DNA of 64,000 bases. It comes from Prosopocoilus inquinatus. Taxonomy: Eukaryota; Arthropoda; Insecta; Coleoptera; Lucanidae. Positions 47,650 to 58,840 of this stretch are shown here, piece by piece. The notes under the pieces are model-generated. The model searched no databases. It had not been told where the DNA came from and saw nothing but the letters and a program-made list of their open reading frames with translations. A program made the translations under genes and the position numbers. The DNA is taken from the NCBI GenBank assembly GCA_036172665.1, contig CM069871.1, forward strand, positions 59,766,713-59,830,712. The letters run 5' to 3'. Numbering within the stretch: position 1 is the first letter of the stretch; each line of letters begins with the position of its first letter.

Positions 47650-49115
47650 AAATCTCTTAAAGTACAACATTTCCTAAATTATACTGTATTCCAAAAATTC
47701 ATAAACCTAATACACATCTTCGTCCTATAGTTTCCACTATTAGTTCTTCTCCATATTTCTTATCTAAATTTATTTCAAAAATCATTACTCAGGTTACTAG
47801 TAAATCAGAGTATTTTATAAAAAATTCTTTTGAACTCGTAGAAAAATTAAAACAAATAACTGTACCAAATAATTGCATTGTAATTTCTTTAGATGTTATT
47901 TCTTTATTTACTTGCATTCCTAAAGATTTAGCTTTAAAAAGTATTAATGATAGGTGGTTAGAGATTAAAGATTTTACTGATATTTCCAAAGGTAACTTTT
48001 TAGAAATAGTTGATTTATGTTTTGAAACATCTTATTTTGCTTTCAATGATAAATTTTATAAACAGATTTTTGGTACAGCAATGGGTTCTCCTTTAACTCC
48101 AGCTTTAACTGAATTTATTATGCAAGAACTAGAAAAATCTGTTATTAACTCTTTATCATTCGGTTTAACGTTATATTTTCGTTATGTAGATGATATTTTA
48201 CTGATTTTGCCTTCTGATAAGGTAGATTTTGTTTTAAATAAATTTAATTCTTTTCATCATAGATTACAATTTACAGTACAAAAAGAAAATCATAATTCAT
48301 TGAGTTTTCTTGATGTAAATATTATCAGACAGAATGATAAATTAATTACTAATTGGTTTCATAAACCTACCTGGTCAGGTAGGTACATAAATTTTCACTC
48401 GTACACACCCAAAAATTATAAAATTGCAACTATTATTTCATTAATTGATCGAGCTATTTTACTTTCTGATAAAGTTTTCATTTATGATAACTTAAATTTA
48501 ATAAAGAAAACTTTTATTCAAAATTCTTATCCAATAAATCTTATTGAATCAGTAATTAAAAATCGTATTAAATACTTACAAATTTCAAATGTCTCTAATA
48601 ACATTAGACAAACTTCGAACCATAAATACATATCTTTGCCTTATATTGAACCATTACACAAGACATTTAAACACATTTTCAAAAAACATAATTTAATTTT
48701 AGCCAGTAAATCTGTGAATAATTTAAATTTAATTTTTTCGAATTTAAAAACCAAAATACCGAAATTAAAACAACCTAACGTGGTTTATGAAATCAAATGT
48801 TCAAATTGTAATTCTCTTTATATAGGTGAAACGAGCCAAAATTAAAAAAAAAAAAAACGTTTAGACCAACATAAATATCATATTCAGAAAAATAATCAAA
48901 ATCTTTCAATGCTTGTAGAGCATTCATTAGTAAATAATCATAATTTTGATTTTGATAATACTGACATTTTGTACAGTGAATCTAATATTTTTAAAAGACG
49001 TTTCATAGAAATGTGTAAAATTAAAATGTCTCCAAATTCTATTAATAAACGTACGGACTTTGAAAATTTAAATGACATATTTTGTAGTTTTCTGGACTCT
49101 TTAAACAACATATAG
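47650..49115 (+). pseudogene. PLE reverse transcriptase and GIY-YIG endonuclease
   Basis: PLE RT motifs are in order: LRPIVSTISSSPYFLSKF, VISLDVISLFTCIP (motif A), GTAMGSPLTPALTEF (motif B) and FRYVDDILLI (motif C, YVDD), then LSFLDVNI and THxW-like WFHKPTWSGRYINF. The nuclease follows with VVYEIKCSNCNSLYIGETS. A run of 13 A at 48845-48857 breaks the frame exactly after the YIG motif. The rest (LDQHKYH.., LVEHSLVNNHNFDFDNTDIL) continues to 49115. Part before 48081 has a frame break, and the N-terminus is missing. RT plus GIY-YIG is diagnostic of PLEs, which are related to telomerase. Confidence 0.9.
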
Positions 49116-49278
49116 ATCTGTCAATTAATATATATATATATATATAATATAAAAAAAAAATTAGTTTTAATTTAGTTCTAGTTACTTTTCTCTTCTTTCC
49201 GGACAACTCGTATTTTAGTTTAAAATCATGTTACCTTTTCGTTTCTCTTGACGACTTGTTTCTCTTGACAACTTGTTT

Positions 49279-52200
49279 CAGGGCCGTGCCGTGCTATGAT
49301 ACAGAGAGGCGGCTGCATCAGACGGCATCATAAGGGGGCGGCATAAGCAGGGATATCAAAATAGAGTTTTAAATTTTCAGTAATTAAAAATCTTTAAGCA
49401 TCGCTTTTCTATATGTTATTCTGATATTGATGTATACGATTTATGATTTAACACGTTCCTCTGCCCAAACTTTCGGTACCCTTTGATATCGGATTCTGGA
49501 AAAGTGCATTGTTGGCGAGCGCTGGTCGAAAAATGAGCTAAGCCATTATTTTTGTTTGTAGTATACCGCGCGGCCGTTCATAAAAGCTGAGGCGGCAATT
49601 ATCACAAAAGACATTTGCACGTGTTACGTGTTGATAGTTCTTAAAATTATTCACAATATTTGACTTTAATGTTAGTTTGTCTCCAGAAGTAGCAAGTTAC
49701 TTATTATCATTGAAAGTGATTGTGTTGTGGCTCTGCGGCTTCGAATTAAAAAGGTAGGATTTGCATGGACTGAGTGCATCACACGTTTAAAATGTTTGCC
49801 AATGTATGATTATTTAATATTTTTATTAAAGTATGGAACATAAAAGGAAAAAGATGTCTGGAAGTCAATACAAAAAGAAGCGTTTAAAGAAAGAGGAACA
49901 AGAAAAACAGTTAAGCTATGTTATGAAGGAATTATTGGTACAACAGTCCTGTTTAGAGGAACCGTCCGCATCCACATCAACAGTAACTACTCTGGATTTG
50001 GAAAATAAAAACTCAGTGCCGCTCCAATCAATTCCAGAAGTTGTGGAAAAAAACCAAGAAATAACACCATCAGAAATTCATCAAGAGCCGGGTAGCAGTG
50101 GCAGTGACAGCCAGCTGATTCCTTCTGATCCTGCATTATGGAATCCTTTCTGCATGTCATCCGAAACTCGGCAAATATTGGTTGAGAGGGGTCCACATCA
50201 AATTAAAGAATTCGAGTTTCCTATTAATAAAGGAAGGCGCAGATTTTCGCCCTCGCATTATTTAAAAGTGTTGAGCAATGGTGAAGTCGTTGAGAGAAGT
50301 TGGTTGATTTACTCTGTTACAAATGATTCCGTTTTTTGCTTTTGTTGTATATTATTTGATAATAATTCGTCTAGTATTAGCGACTGGCCCAAAAAAGGCT
50401 ATTCTGACTGGGGAAATCTTATAAGAGCTCTCACAATGCACGAAAAGTCTGTAAATCATAGAAATGCTTTTAGAGCATGGAAAGAATTGGACATTCGATT
50501 AAAGCAGAAAAAAACTATTGACGCTGAATATCAACGAATTATGGATATGGAAATTCAGCATTGGAGAGGAGTTCTAAAAAGAATTATTTCGATAATTAGA
50601 CTATTGGCCTCACAATGTTTAGCTTTTCGTGGAACAACAGAACATTTGTTTCAGGCTAATAACGGAAACTTCCTAAAATTGGTAGAATTGCTTTCCGAAT
50701 TTGATCCAATTATGGAAGAACATATCAGGAGAGTTCAACGCGAGTCTGATAAATGGTCTGTGACTTATCTAAGCAATAATATACAAGATGAATTGATAAA
50801 TTTGATGGGAAATACAATTTTAAACAAAATTGTCGATGTAACAAAAATCGCTAAATATTTTTCGATAATCGCAGATTGTACCCCAGACGTAAGTCATATT
50901 GAACAGCTATCATTAATAATAAGAGTTGTCGCTTTTAATTCCACTCAAGATAAATATGAAATTGAAGAATTCTTTATTGGCTTTTTTGAAGCTAGTAACT
51001 CAACCGGAAAGGGTTTGACAGAACTTATTCTAACACATTTGGGTAAGTTAGATTTTGACTTAAAGTGGCTTAGAGGGCAAGACTACGACAACGGAGCTAA
51101 TATAAAAGGAATAAGAAAGGGTGTACAAAATAGAATACTTGAAAAATATCCAAGAGCGTTTTATGTGCCCTGCGCATGCCATTCTTTAAACCTAGTTGCA
51201 GCATCTTCTACAAAAACAATAACTTTTTTTTCTGTTGTACAAGGACTTTACACTTTTTTTTCTGGTTCTACAAAGCGTTGGGAAGTGTTAAAAAAATATG
51301 TTTCACAATTAACTCTAAAACCATTGAGTGCTACTAGGTGGTCAAGTAGAGTAGACGCGTTAAGACCTTTACGATTTCAACTTTGCGAAATCTATGATGC
51401 ATTATTTCATATGATAGAAAACGTCAACATAGATGCAGAAATTAAAGTTAAAGCAAAAGGGTTAGCAAGAAATATTAAAAATTACTAGTTTCTATGCGGT
51501 GTAATTCTTTGGTACGATATTTTATTTGAAATAAATTCAGTCTCGAAACTATTGCAATCTGTAACTATAAATTTGTCAGATTGCGTAAGAATGTTATCAG
51601 ACACCACACAAAAGGTGAAAAGTTATAGACAATCTGGTTATGAACAAATGAAAATTGCTGCTAATGAGATTGCACAGAATCTTGAATGCACTACAGAATT
51701 TCCTGCCGAAACTGAAGTTAGAGCCAGAAGAAAAAACCGTCAGTTTGACTATGAAGCTATTGATGAACCCTTAACAGAGGAAAATAAATTTAAAATAAAC
51801 TTTTTTTATTACATGCTTGACATTACTCTTAATTCTCTGAATGAACGATTCACACTTCTAGAAACACATAGCAAAAATTTTCAGTTTTTATATGACATTT
51901 TCAAACTCAAAGGTACAGATGATAAAACGTTAGAAAATTATTGTAACGGTCTCCAGTCAATACTTTCGGTCGAAAATGAATCAGACATAAATGCAAGTGA
52001 TCTTCAAGAAGAATTACGTGATGTGTCTCGCATGCTACCGTATTCTATGAACCCTTTCGATGTTTTAAATTATTTGTCCCAAAATAACTTAATTACTTTG
52101 TATCCGAATACTGCTGTAGCTCTGAGAATTTTATTAACACTTCCTGTCTCTGTAGCTAGTGGAGAAAGAAGTTTTTCGAAATTAAAATTAATAAATCATT

Positions 52201-52505
52201 ACTTAAGAAGTTCAATAAGCCAAACAAAACTTAGAAATCTATCATTAATTTCTATTGAATCTGCACTGCCACTCTAGACTACACATTCCTAATTGACGAA
52301 TTTGCTAAAATTAAAGTTAGAAGGGTAAAATTGTAGTAGGTAATTGTAACTATTATATTTGTTTATTTTCCTAAATAAAAATAATATTCGTAAATTTTGT
52401 GCAGTTTTTTCTTTAAAATGCAATCGAAGGTTATTAAAAAAAAAACATAAAGGGCGGCATTTCGAAGACTTGCATCATACTGAGAAGATTTACCACACGG
52501 TCCTC
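49279..52505 (+). mobile_element. hAT transposon, complete ends, 8-bp target duplication
   Basis: ACTTGTTT is duplicated exactly at 49271-49278 and 52506-52513. The ends CAGGGCCGTG and CACGGTCCTC are inverted with two mismatches. GGGCGGCAT words occur near both ends (49335 and 52453) and may be subterminal transposase sites. The element is 3227 bp and encodes one transposase with a single stop. Confidence 0.95.
49833..52277 (+). pseudogene. hAT transposase, ZMYM1-like (TTF zinc finger, DUF4371, hAT dimerisation), one in-frame stop
   Basis: The frame starts MEHKRKKMSGSQYKKKRLKK, a basic head, then a Ser/Thr-rich linker. A TTF-type zinc finger at about residues 135-215 has RRRFSPSHYLK, FCFCCILF and HEKSVNHRNAF. 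The DUF4371-like RNase-H region follows with FSIIADCTPDVSHIEQLS (Asp) and VPCACHSLNLVA (Cys/His). The end has LPVSVASGERSFSKLKLI, the hAT C-terminal dimerisation motif with its Glu. A TAG at 51486-51488 divides 551 codons from a second part in the same frame (to 52277); nothing else is broken. Total is about 815 residues, normal for the family. Domesticated relatives exist in animals, but the intact ends here say transposon. Confidence 0.9.
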
Positions 52506-52526
52506 ACTTGTTTATTTACTTTTTTT

Positions 52527-52568
52527 CACTCCTGACGAAGCTATAAATCTATAGCGAAACGTTGAGTG
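52527..52568 (+). ncRNA. Type I hammerhead ribozyme of the PLE tail
   Basis: Stem I CACTC (52527-52531) pairs perfectly with GAGTG (52564-52568). Core CTGACGA is at 52532-52538, then one extra A, stem II GCTATA/TATAGC around AATC (52540-52555), GAAA at 52556-52559, and a loopless ACGT stem III leading to GTT, predicted cleavage after 52563. The extra A between core and stem II departs from the strict consensus. Known PLE hammerheads also have minimal stem III and are thought to act as dimers of adjacent terminal repeats. Function here is inferred. Confidence 0.7.
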
Positions 52569-52620
52569 TGTTCCCTTCATTTTTCTGTCCGGTTTGAGAT
52601 TTAAAAAAAAACTTTGTACT

Positions 52621-53429
52621 TAAAATCATTAACTTGAAATTGAAAATAAATATAACTTTTTCATATGTCCTATACGTCATTGTGATACCAAGAAAAATGT
52701 CACCCTAACTCGCCGACTGACGAAGAAATCGAGTGAATTTATGAAAACAACGTTGATGACAACGTATTTTACAAATTGGAAAGTGTTAAATAACATTTGA
52801 ATTGACATAGTTTAGGGGATGCGATCGTCCAGTTTTCTTTTTTTACGATTTACGAATCAGCTAAATTAAATACAAGAATTACGTTCTTATTATAAAATTT
52901 AATATAACTGATATTAAAAAAACACAAGTGGCTCTCGTAATTACTACTAAAAATTAAAAATAAAATAATAGGCGAAACTAAGATCCTTATTACCACTAGC
53001 GGAGCGCACACCCTTTTAGTCCTAGGAACCTGTTACCTTGTTGACGTCATTTCCAATAGTGCCTCCTGCGCCTAACTGCGACGGCCATGAACTTTCTTCC
53101 CCACCTTTCAAGTATCTAGTTATCCTTTCAAGGGATGCTACGGCCATTGCGGAAACTATATCCTTGACTGTCATGTTATCCTGATCAGGATTTGACGTCA
53201 TGTTCTAACGGTACCCGCCCCCACATCAGTCCTTTCACTTAGGTAAAATTATTAAAGTTTTAAAAGCAGCGAATTAAAGCCTATTGTTCTTAAATAAATT
53301 TAATTGTATTATATTAATAATAGTCAAAAAAAATTACATTTTGTACCCTGCGCATATACAGGGTTTAACAAAAATACAGAATACACATATTCTACAGATA
53401 AAAGGAAAGAAAAATTATTACACTCCCAA
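52621..53429. other. No supportable gene
   Basis: A GC-richer patch at 52980-53230 is unassigned. CTGACGAAGAAATCGAGTG at 52720-52738 recalls the hammerhead words but has no stem II. A CAGGGTTTAAC MITE-like end lies near 53359. Confidence 0.4.
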
Positions 53430-54840
53430 GTTTTGTCCTCACTTTTTATCCACACACAAGCTTACTTTTTGAATTATTTATATGTATTAGGTACCTATTT
53501 TAATCTTTATAATTTTAAACTCGAAACTACTCTTCTGGTTTAACTATAATTGTTACCGTTTCTATGTATTCTTCTGTTGATTGCAGTTTCTTAAATATTT
53601 AATGTTCCCTATAATTATATTATATTTTATATTTAGTTTTATTTTTACTTCTATTTTGGCGAAATAATAGTTATTTAATAAACTAGTTTGTTAATCGTTT
53701 TTTTCGTTGACCGTAAACTTTTTGTGACAAAATTATAATAAATATATCGCAAAAACAGTTACATAATGGAAAAGAGTGTATTAATGACGTCTGTTAATAC
53801 ATCGTTTTTTAAACAAAAAATTCATTAATATCGAAATTAATAAACGGTCAACGAAAAGCATTATTATTTTATTATAATAGCTAAAACAGCCAGCCACTTC
53901 GAAATTTTGTAAGCGTCTTTCCAGGCTTTCTTTCTTTTTTAGCCGCTAAGATATTGGTATTTTAAACTATAATATACAAATTATTATATTACGAACGATT
54001 CTTGCAAATATCGTTTTTCTATAATTGCTCAAAAAATGGGTTTACGCATTAATTTTACTGCACAAAACACGCGTTTTTTTTTCAGTTAAAAAAAAATTTT
54101 CGCGAACTCTGAAAAAAGAATTTCTGACATTTAAAAAAAAATCAGAAATTCCTTTTTATTTAGTGATGACATTGGCTATTATAATTTTCTTTAAAAAAAA
54201 CTTTATATTATAATTCGAAGATAATTATAAGTAAAAAGCGAACTATATCACTGAATTATTATCTAAAAATAAAGATATGCCTCTCTGACGAAAAATCAAG
54301 AATGGCAATTTTTGCTTATAACTTAGAAACAAAAGAAGACGGTCAATTTCTGTTTATACTATTGAATTTATCTCTAAAAAAGAGATCATAACTTGGCTAA
54401 TAGTTTTATTCTGTGTAGTTATAGAAATGTTCGTACGAGTAAGTTTGAGAGTGTAAATTTGTTTGAAATTTTGATAAAAACTACCATAATTCCAATTCCA
54501 CTTAACATTGCACTACATAGTATCAGTGCTAAATAATAAAACATGAATATAGGTTTTACATGTATTTAGAAAAACAATTATTTCCATATTTAACAGAAAA
54601 TTGTTACAAATTAGCAATTGCATATTGTATTATATGCACGTGGGCAATTAAAAACGATAGAAATAATTTTATTTAAACTTTGCAGAAATATAATTTACCA
54701 AGTGGTCGAAAATTTCGACGAATATTATTAATGCTGAGGCAGCGGCGCAAATGTAAAATTGCTAATGACATTACCTGACCCTTGCCCGTAAATTTAACCC
54801 GAGCGGCGCAAATGTACCTGTGGCGCAAATGACCGCACAG
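53430..54840. mobile_element. Second, damaged copy of the 2.8-kb GCGCC-ended foldback element
   Basis: It matches 8961-11751 through CACACAAG, TTTCTATGTATTCTT, ATTATATTATATTTTATATTTA and AGCTAAAACAGC, and ends with AAATTTAACCCGAGCGG and TGGCGCAAATG as in copy 1. The left terminus is missing and much of the centre is deleted. A small MITE lies inside at about 53695-53860. Confidence 0.75.
53695..53860. mobile_element. Small MITE with CGTTGACCGT arms
   Basis: TTTTTTCGTTGACCGTAAAC on the left mirrors ACGGTCAACGAAAA on the right. The related copy at 9370-9410 lacks this insert. The target duplication is unclear (possibly TTA). Confidence 0.6.
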
Positions 54841-55544
54841 TCAAGGACAGCCGAGGATTTTTCAACACCTTAAAATAAACACAGCACCGCAAATTGGAGA
54901 CAGGACTTATTCTTGAAAAAGTCCGGCCCTGAACAAGTCTGCATCTAGTGCGGTACTGCATTTATTCTGTGAGGACGGGGGTTAAATGATGAATGCAATT
55001 ATCACTTACAAGGGGCTCATCGTGTTCAACCCTATGACCCTGGAACTTACGACGAGAGTGAAAGAAGGGTCTTATTTGACTCAACGTACACAAACTGTTT
55101 CCAATCCTTCGTCTCACTCTTTTTTCCAAATTTTTTATGAATCATTAACGACCCAAACAGTAATTTCTTTGTTTGGTCCTTTCTGGTTTGAGTTAGAAGT
55201 TAGCCAGGAACTGTTTTTGTCCGTTTCCTAATGAATTGAGATTTTGGCCCTTGCCCATGACACAACATATTGTTACGGCCAGACGTTAATAAATTTATTA
55301 TTCAGACAAGTGGCGCCATTCGTTAGTCAAACGACACTTTTCGTGGATTGATCGTGTGTTACGCGTTATCCGTAAGGCACGCCACCTGCTGTCTGGAATC
55401 TTAGAGAAAGTGTTACTTCCATTGCATTCGATGCTTTCCTAGGGTGTTAGTTACTTAAAAGAAGGACGGCGCGCAATTCTAACAAGTTTACATTGAGCGA
55501 GCGATAGTGCGAGCATCTCGGGCGATATAAACGATGATTAATAT
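54841..55544. other. No supportable gene
   Basis: One open frame (54986-55231, plus) is unrecognised. The sequence is of balanced composition and may be an old repeat, but I cannot place it. Confidence 0.4.
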
Positions 55545-55835
55545 TAATAATAATGAAAATTTTATTAAGCATGAAACAAATTGAGAAAAAGAAAAAAAAT
55601 TAACAAAATCAGTACAATTCATGCTTAAATGATGCAAGGTCAGAGAAGTTAATAATTAATTCTCTGATCTTCCCCTCACACTCACTAATTACAAAATAAG
55701 AAATGATGCTGTGCGCAAAACATAAAGAAGGTAAATATATTCTATGAAAGGAGATAAAGATAAAGAAGTTGAGGAAGAACGGAAAAGTAGATAAGGTAGA
55801 TAGAGATAAAGTAGGTAGAGAAAAATTAAAATAAA

Positions 55836-56900
55836 TCAGAGATTTGAAACCTGAGAATTAAATAGTATTAGATTCAATTTGTATCGTAATGAAAAAGAAG
55901 ACAAATCCAAGAAGCCATATGGTAAATTATTTAAAACAGATGTTATTTGGTAACTGAAACAACGTTTATAGAATTCAGACTTATGACGTGGAATAGTTAA
56001 AAGTCCTCTGTTTCTAATGTTGATGTTGTGGACATCTGTACGAAAGCGAATTTTGTTGTACAAGTACGGAGGGCCTTTATAAACTAAGATTTTATGAAAA
56101 AGTTTAGTGTAATGTAAAAAGCGCCTGTTTTTCATATTAAGCCATTGAGGCTCCTGAAGCTTATGTGATATATTCTGCCTACGTCTAATACCGCATATTA
56201 ATCTCATACTACTATTTTAGACTACCTGAATTCTTGAATTATCTGAAAAGTCAAGACATGATCCGTATACAACATCGCAAAAATTAAAGTGGGACAATGC
56301 TAAAGAATCACACATCATACGTTTAACATGAAAAGAGAAATAAGAGCGATTGATGCAAATTAGTTTTAAGTTAGCGTAAGCTCTTTGAATCAATTTAGTA
56401 ATATGTGCTGAAAATTTAAGATCGGTATCAATATACAAACCTAGATTTCTACAACAGTTAGTCAATGATAATGCGGTTTTGTCCATTTTGAGTTTTACAG
56501 CTTCCTTAAATTGCAGTCGAAGCTTTTTCTTCCCAAAGAGCATTACATTAGTTTTTGCGGCATTAAGATACAAGTCGTGATAATTTTAAATTCTTAGTAA
56601 ATTTTGCATATCTTCATTAACCAGAGTACAAGCAATATCTATGTCTTTTGCATCAAATGAATAATACAATTGAGTATCATCAGCGTAAAGGTGATACTTG
56701 CAGTGCTTCAGCGATTTCGTCAGCTGAAAGGTGTAAACAGCATACAGCAATGGACGTAAAATTGATCCCGGCGGTACACCACAGTGAACCGATGACGAGT
56801 TAGATAATTTACAATTATAACTCACCCTCTGAGTTCTTCCTTCAAGATAATTACCCAAAAAATTTAAGGCTTTTGTATAATCCAGTAAAACTAGAAGAAC
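55836..56900 (-). pseudogene. LINE ORF2: RT motifs B-C and C-terminal region
   Basis: From the right: NRMVLLVLLDYTKALNFLG (motif A region), HCGVPPGSILRPLLYAVY (motif B), YHLYADDTQLYYSF (motif C), then LGLYIDTDLKFSAHITKL and LALSHFNFCDVVYGSC, then RRFLHYTKLFHKILVYKGP and RFRTDVHNINIRNRG. Three frames are needed. It joins, across the 12-bp duplication CATTCTGTTATC, to the RT segment at 57702-57875. Confidence 0.85.
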
Positions 56901-57096
56901 CATTCTGTTATCATATAAAATAGCGACATCTTACTATCGCTTTTTGACCTAACATTGCAGTAGGATAGACAAATTGAAGCGGGATTTGCTCCTAATGAGT
57001 CCCCCATGCAAGGCGGCCATGCTTGCTGTCAAAGCATAATGAAAGATTTTAGAAAATTTTTTTTTGTGCAAATCGTTTTTGATTGCAGTGAGAACC

Positions 57097-57161
57097 TCGA
57101 GCAGCCTCTGGACAGCTGTTTCAGCCCTGCTTGGGGCTTCTTCAGCAGAAACGTAGCTCGA
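57097..57161 (-). ncRNA. Type I hammerhead ribozyme (left arm)
   Basis: Same structure as 40066-40130, on the minus strand: TCGAGC/GCTCGA outer stem I, TTCTG/CAGAG inner stem I (one G-T pair), CTGAAGA, stem II AGCCC/GGGCT, GAAA, AC/GT stem III. Predicted cleavage falls after GTC at 57111. Confidence 0.8.
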
Positions 57162-57590
57162 CATTCCCACTGCAGACCAAAAACGACTTGCCCAATTTAT
57201 TCGCAAATGCGATGTAAAAATGATGAACATATAAAATAGCGACATCTTACTATCGCTTTTTGACCTAACATTGCAGTAGGATAGACAAATTGAAGCGGGA
57301 TTTGCTCCTAATGAGTCCCCCATGCAAGGCGGCCATGCTTGCTGTCAAAGCATCAGCGTAAAGGTGAAGATATGCAAAATTTACTAAAATCTTTCATTAT
57401 GCTTTGACAGCAAGCATGGCCGCCTTGCATGGGGGACTCATTAGGAGCAAATCCCGCTTCAATTTGTCTATCCTACTGCAATGTTAGGTCAAAAAGCGAT
57501 AGTAAGATGTCGCTATTTTATATGTTCATCATTTTTACATCGCATTTGCGAATAAATTGGGCAAGTCGTTTTTGGTCTGCAGTGGGAATG

Positions 57591-57655
57591 TCGAGCTACG
57601 TTTCTGCTGAAGAAGCCCCAAGCAGGGCTGAAACAGCTGTCCAGAGGCTGCTCGA
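57591..57655 (+). ncRNA. Type I hammerhead ribozyme (right arm)
   Basis: Identical in sequence to the left-arm motif. Core CTGAAGA is at 57607-57613 and GAAA at 57630-57633, with predicted cleavage after 57641. In a tandem of the 316-bp unit, two such sites would release a 316-nt linear or circularisable RNA. Confidence 0.8.
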
Positions 57656-57701
57656 GGTTCTCACTGCAATCAAAAACGATTTGCACAAAAATTTTCTAAA
57701 A

Positions 57702-57875
57702 CATTCTGTTATCGTCAACTTCATTAACTATGTCATCAACTACATGAGAAAGAGCAGTAGAACAGCTGTAAACCGGTCGAAAACCTGATTGCATTTCTGG
57801 AATAATATTATGGAATGACAAATAATCTCTTAGCTGCCGATCTATGATTTTCTCTAAGATCTTAAATAAGACTGG
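57702..57875 (-). pseudogene. LINE RT segment between two insertions
   Basis: The minus-strand translation is VLFKILEKIIDRQLRDYLSF, then MQSGFRPVYSCSTALSHVVD and IVNEVDDNRMF, the RT stretch just before motif A. It links the N-terminal RT (ends RLINILPVV at 58526) and motif A (starts at 56900) once the two inserts are ignored. Confidence 0.8.
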
Positions 57876-58520
57876 TGTTTCGTATTCGTTTAATTTAACG
57901 AACCCGGTGATGCAACCACCGTATGCAAAATTAATCCACGCGTCCTGGAAGGTTGTAAGGCTTCTTTAAAACGGTTCGCGAGAATTAATTACAAATGTTT
58001 GTCGCCGGCACGAAGATAAAAAATCAAGTGATAACTTAAAACGTATTTAATTTGACTGTTTACATAAAAGAGAAGATGTTTGAAATGCAATGAGTTGCGG
58101 GCCTTAAAGTCTGCAGGGCATCCAACCGCCCTGGACAAGTCGCTACGTACAACTGAATTCTGAAATGAAATATTCAAAGAGTCTAAAAATTTCTCTCAAA
58201 AACTAAATGGAAGTGAAGCGTAAACCTTGATTGGTTAGGAAATATTTTCCCAGGGCGGCTGCATAGCAATGTTGTTCCCAGACCTTCCAAAAAGCAATTT
58301 ACTTAAACCTTTTCGGAAGAGAAATATAAAATTTTACAAGTTAACAATCTGAGAACTGAATCTAAATGAATACTGACGAAAATCTCAGAAGGTGGCCTGT
58401 GAGTAACATAGCCTGGACATCTGGTATTTGCGGGCAACTCTGTTTTGAGAAACGACTAAATTCTACGTAAATGATATTCTAACATTAAATCTTAATAACT
58501 AAAAAAATGAGTTCGTAACA
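57876..58520 (-). mobile_element. Solo LTR, 645 bp, 5-bp target duplication (copy 1)
   Basis: ACTGG flanks both ends (57871-57875 and 58521-58525). On the minus strand it begins TGTTACGAACTC and ends CGAATACGAAACA, the TG...CA form of LTRs. No internal retrotransposon remains, so it arose by LTR-LTR recombination. It interrupts the LINE RT. A same-length copy lies at 62279-62923 on the other strand. Confidence 0.9.
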
Positions 58521-58525
58521 ACTGG

Positions 58526-58840
58526 TAAGATGTTAATAAGACGTATGTCCTTAAAAGGTTTAGGGTTGCTTATTTTAGCCATTGGTAGAACACCTGCTTC
58601 TTTCCAACAATCAGGAAACACACCGTTTATAATGCAAAAATTAATAAAATTAGTAGAAATAGGTAGAAGAAATGGGCAACAAAGGTATATTAAATCTATG
58701 CTTAAATCATCTGCACCGCAGGCTTTACTACGGAGCTTTAGAAGATATTGTATAATAATTTCTTCCGAAACCGGAGAAAAAATAAAATTTTCTAATGAAT
58801 CTGGAGAAACATTTAAATATGAAGAAACAGTGTCTGGCAA
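58526..58840 (-). pseudogene. LINE RT N-terminal segment
   Basis: FSPVSEEIIIQYLLKLRSKA, then CGADDLSIDLIYLCCPFLLP and FPDCWKEAGVLPMAKISNP, the early RT motifs 0-2 of CR1/Jockey-group elements. It ends at INILPVV where the solo LTR enters. Aligns with 6460-6768. Confidence 0.8.

Larger units (their letters stand above)
47590..52620 (+). mobile_element. Penelope-like element, 5'-truncated, split by a hAT transposon
   Basis: RT and GIY-YIG coding sequence runs from about 47650 to 49115, followed by non-coding tail. A hAT element (49279-52505) interrupts the tail at ACTTGTTT. The tail resumes at 52506 and includes a hammerhead at 52527-52568. Without the hAT the hammerhead would lie about 185 bp after the stop, in the position of the PLE terminal repeat. 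Confidence 0.85.
56913..57701. mobile_element. Retrozyme-like insertion, 316-bp unit, inverted arms, two hammerheads (copy 2)
   Basis: It is flanked by the 12-bp duplication CATTCTGTTATC (56901-56912 and 57702-57713), interrupting a LINE RT. The left arm (56913-57351) is 1.39 units on the minus strand: the 56913 sequence recurs at 57229, a 316-bp period. The right arm (about 57386-57701) is exactly one unit on the plus strand. The middle (57350-57385) is made of two short pieces copied from the host LINE. No protein is encoded; open frames in both arms are by-products. The unit boundary inside the left arm implies a multimeric or circular RNA template. Confidence 0.8.

Noticed and set aside
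52720..52738. CTGACGAAGAAATCGAGTG as another hammerhead
   Set aside because: No stem II between the core and GAAA, so it cannot fold as a hammerhead without assuming a deletion.
56949..57788. Two identical 120-codon frames reading MSSYVSAEEAPSRAETAVQ
   Set aside because: They are the hammerhead-containing unit read in frame on each strand of an inverted repeat; the conserved residues follow from RNA structure, not protein selection.
57989..58177. 62-codon frame also found at 62622-62810
   Set aside because: Both lie inside the non-coding solo LTRs and are conserved only because the LTRs are young copies.
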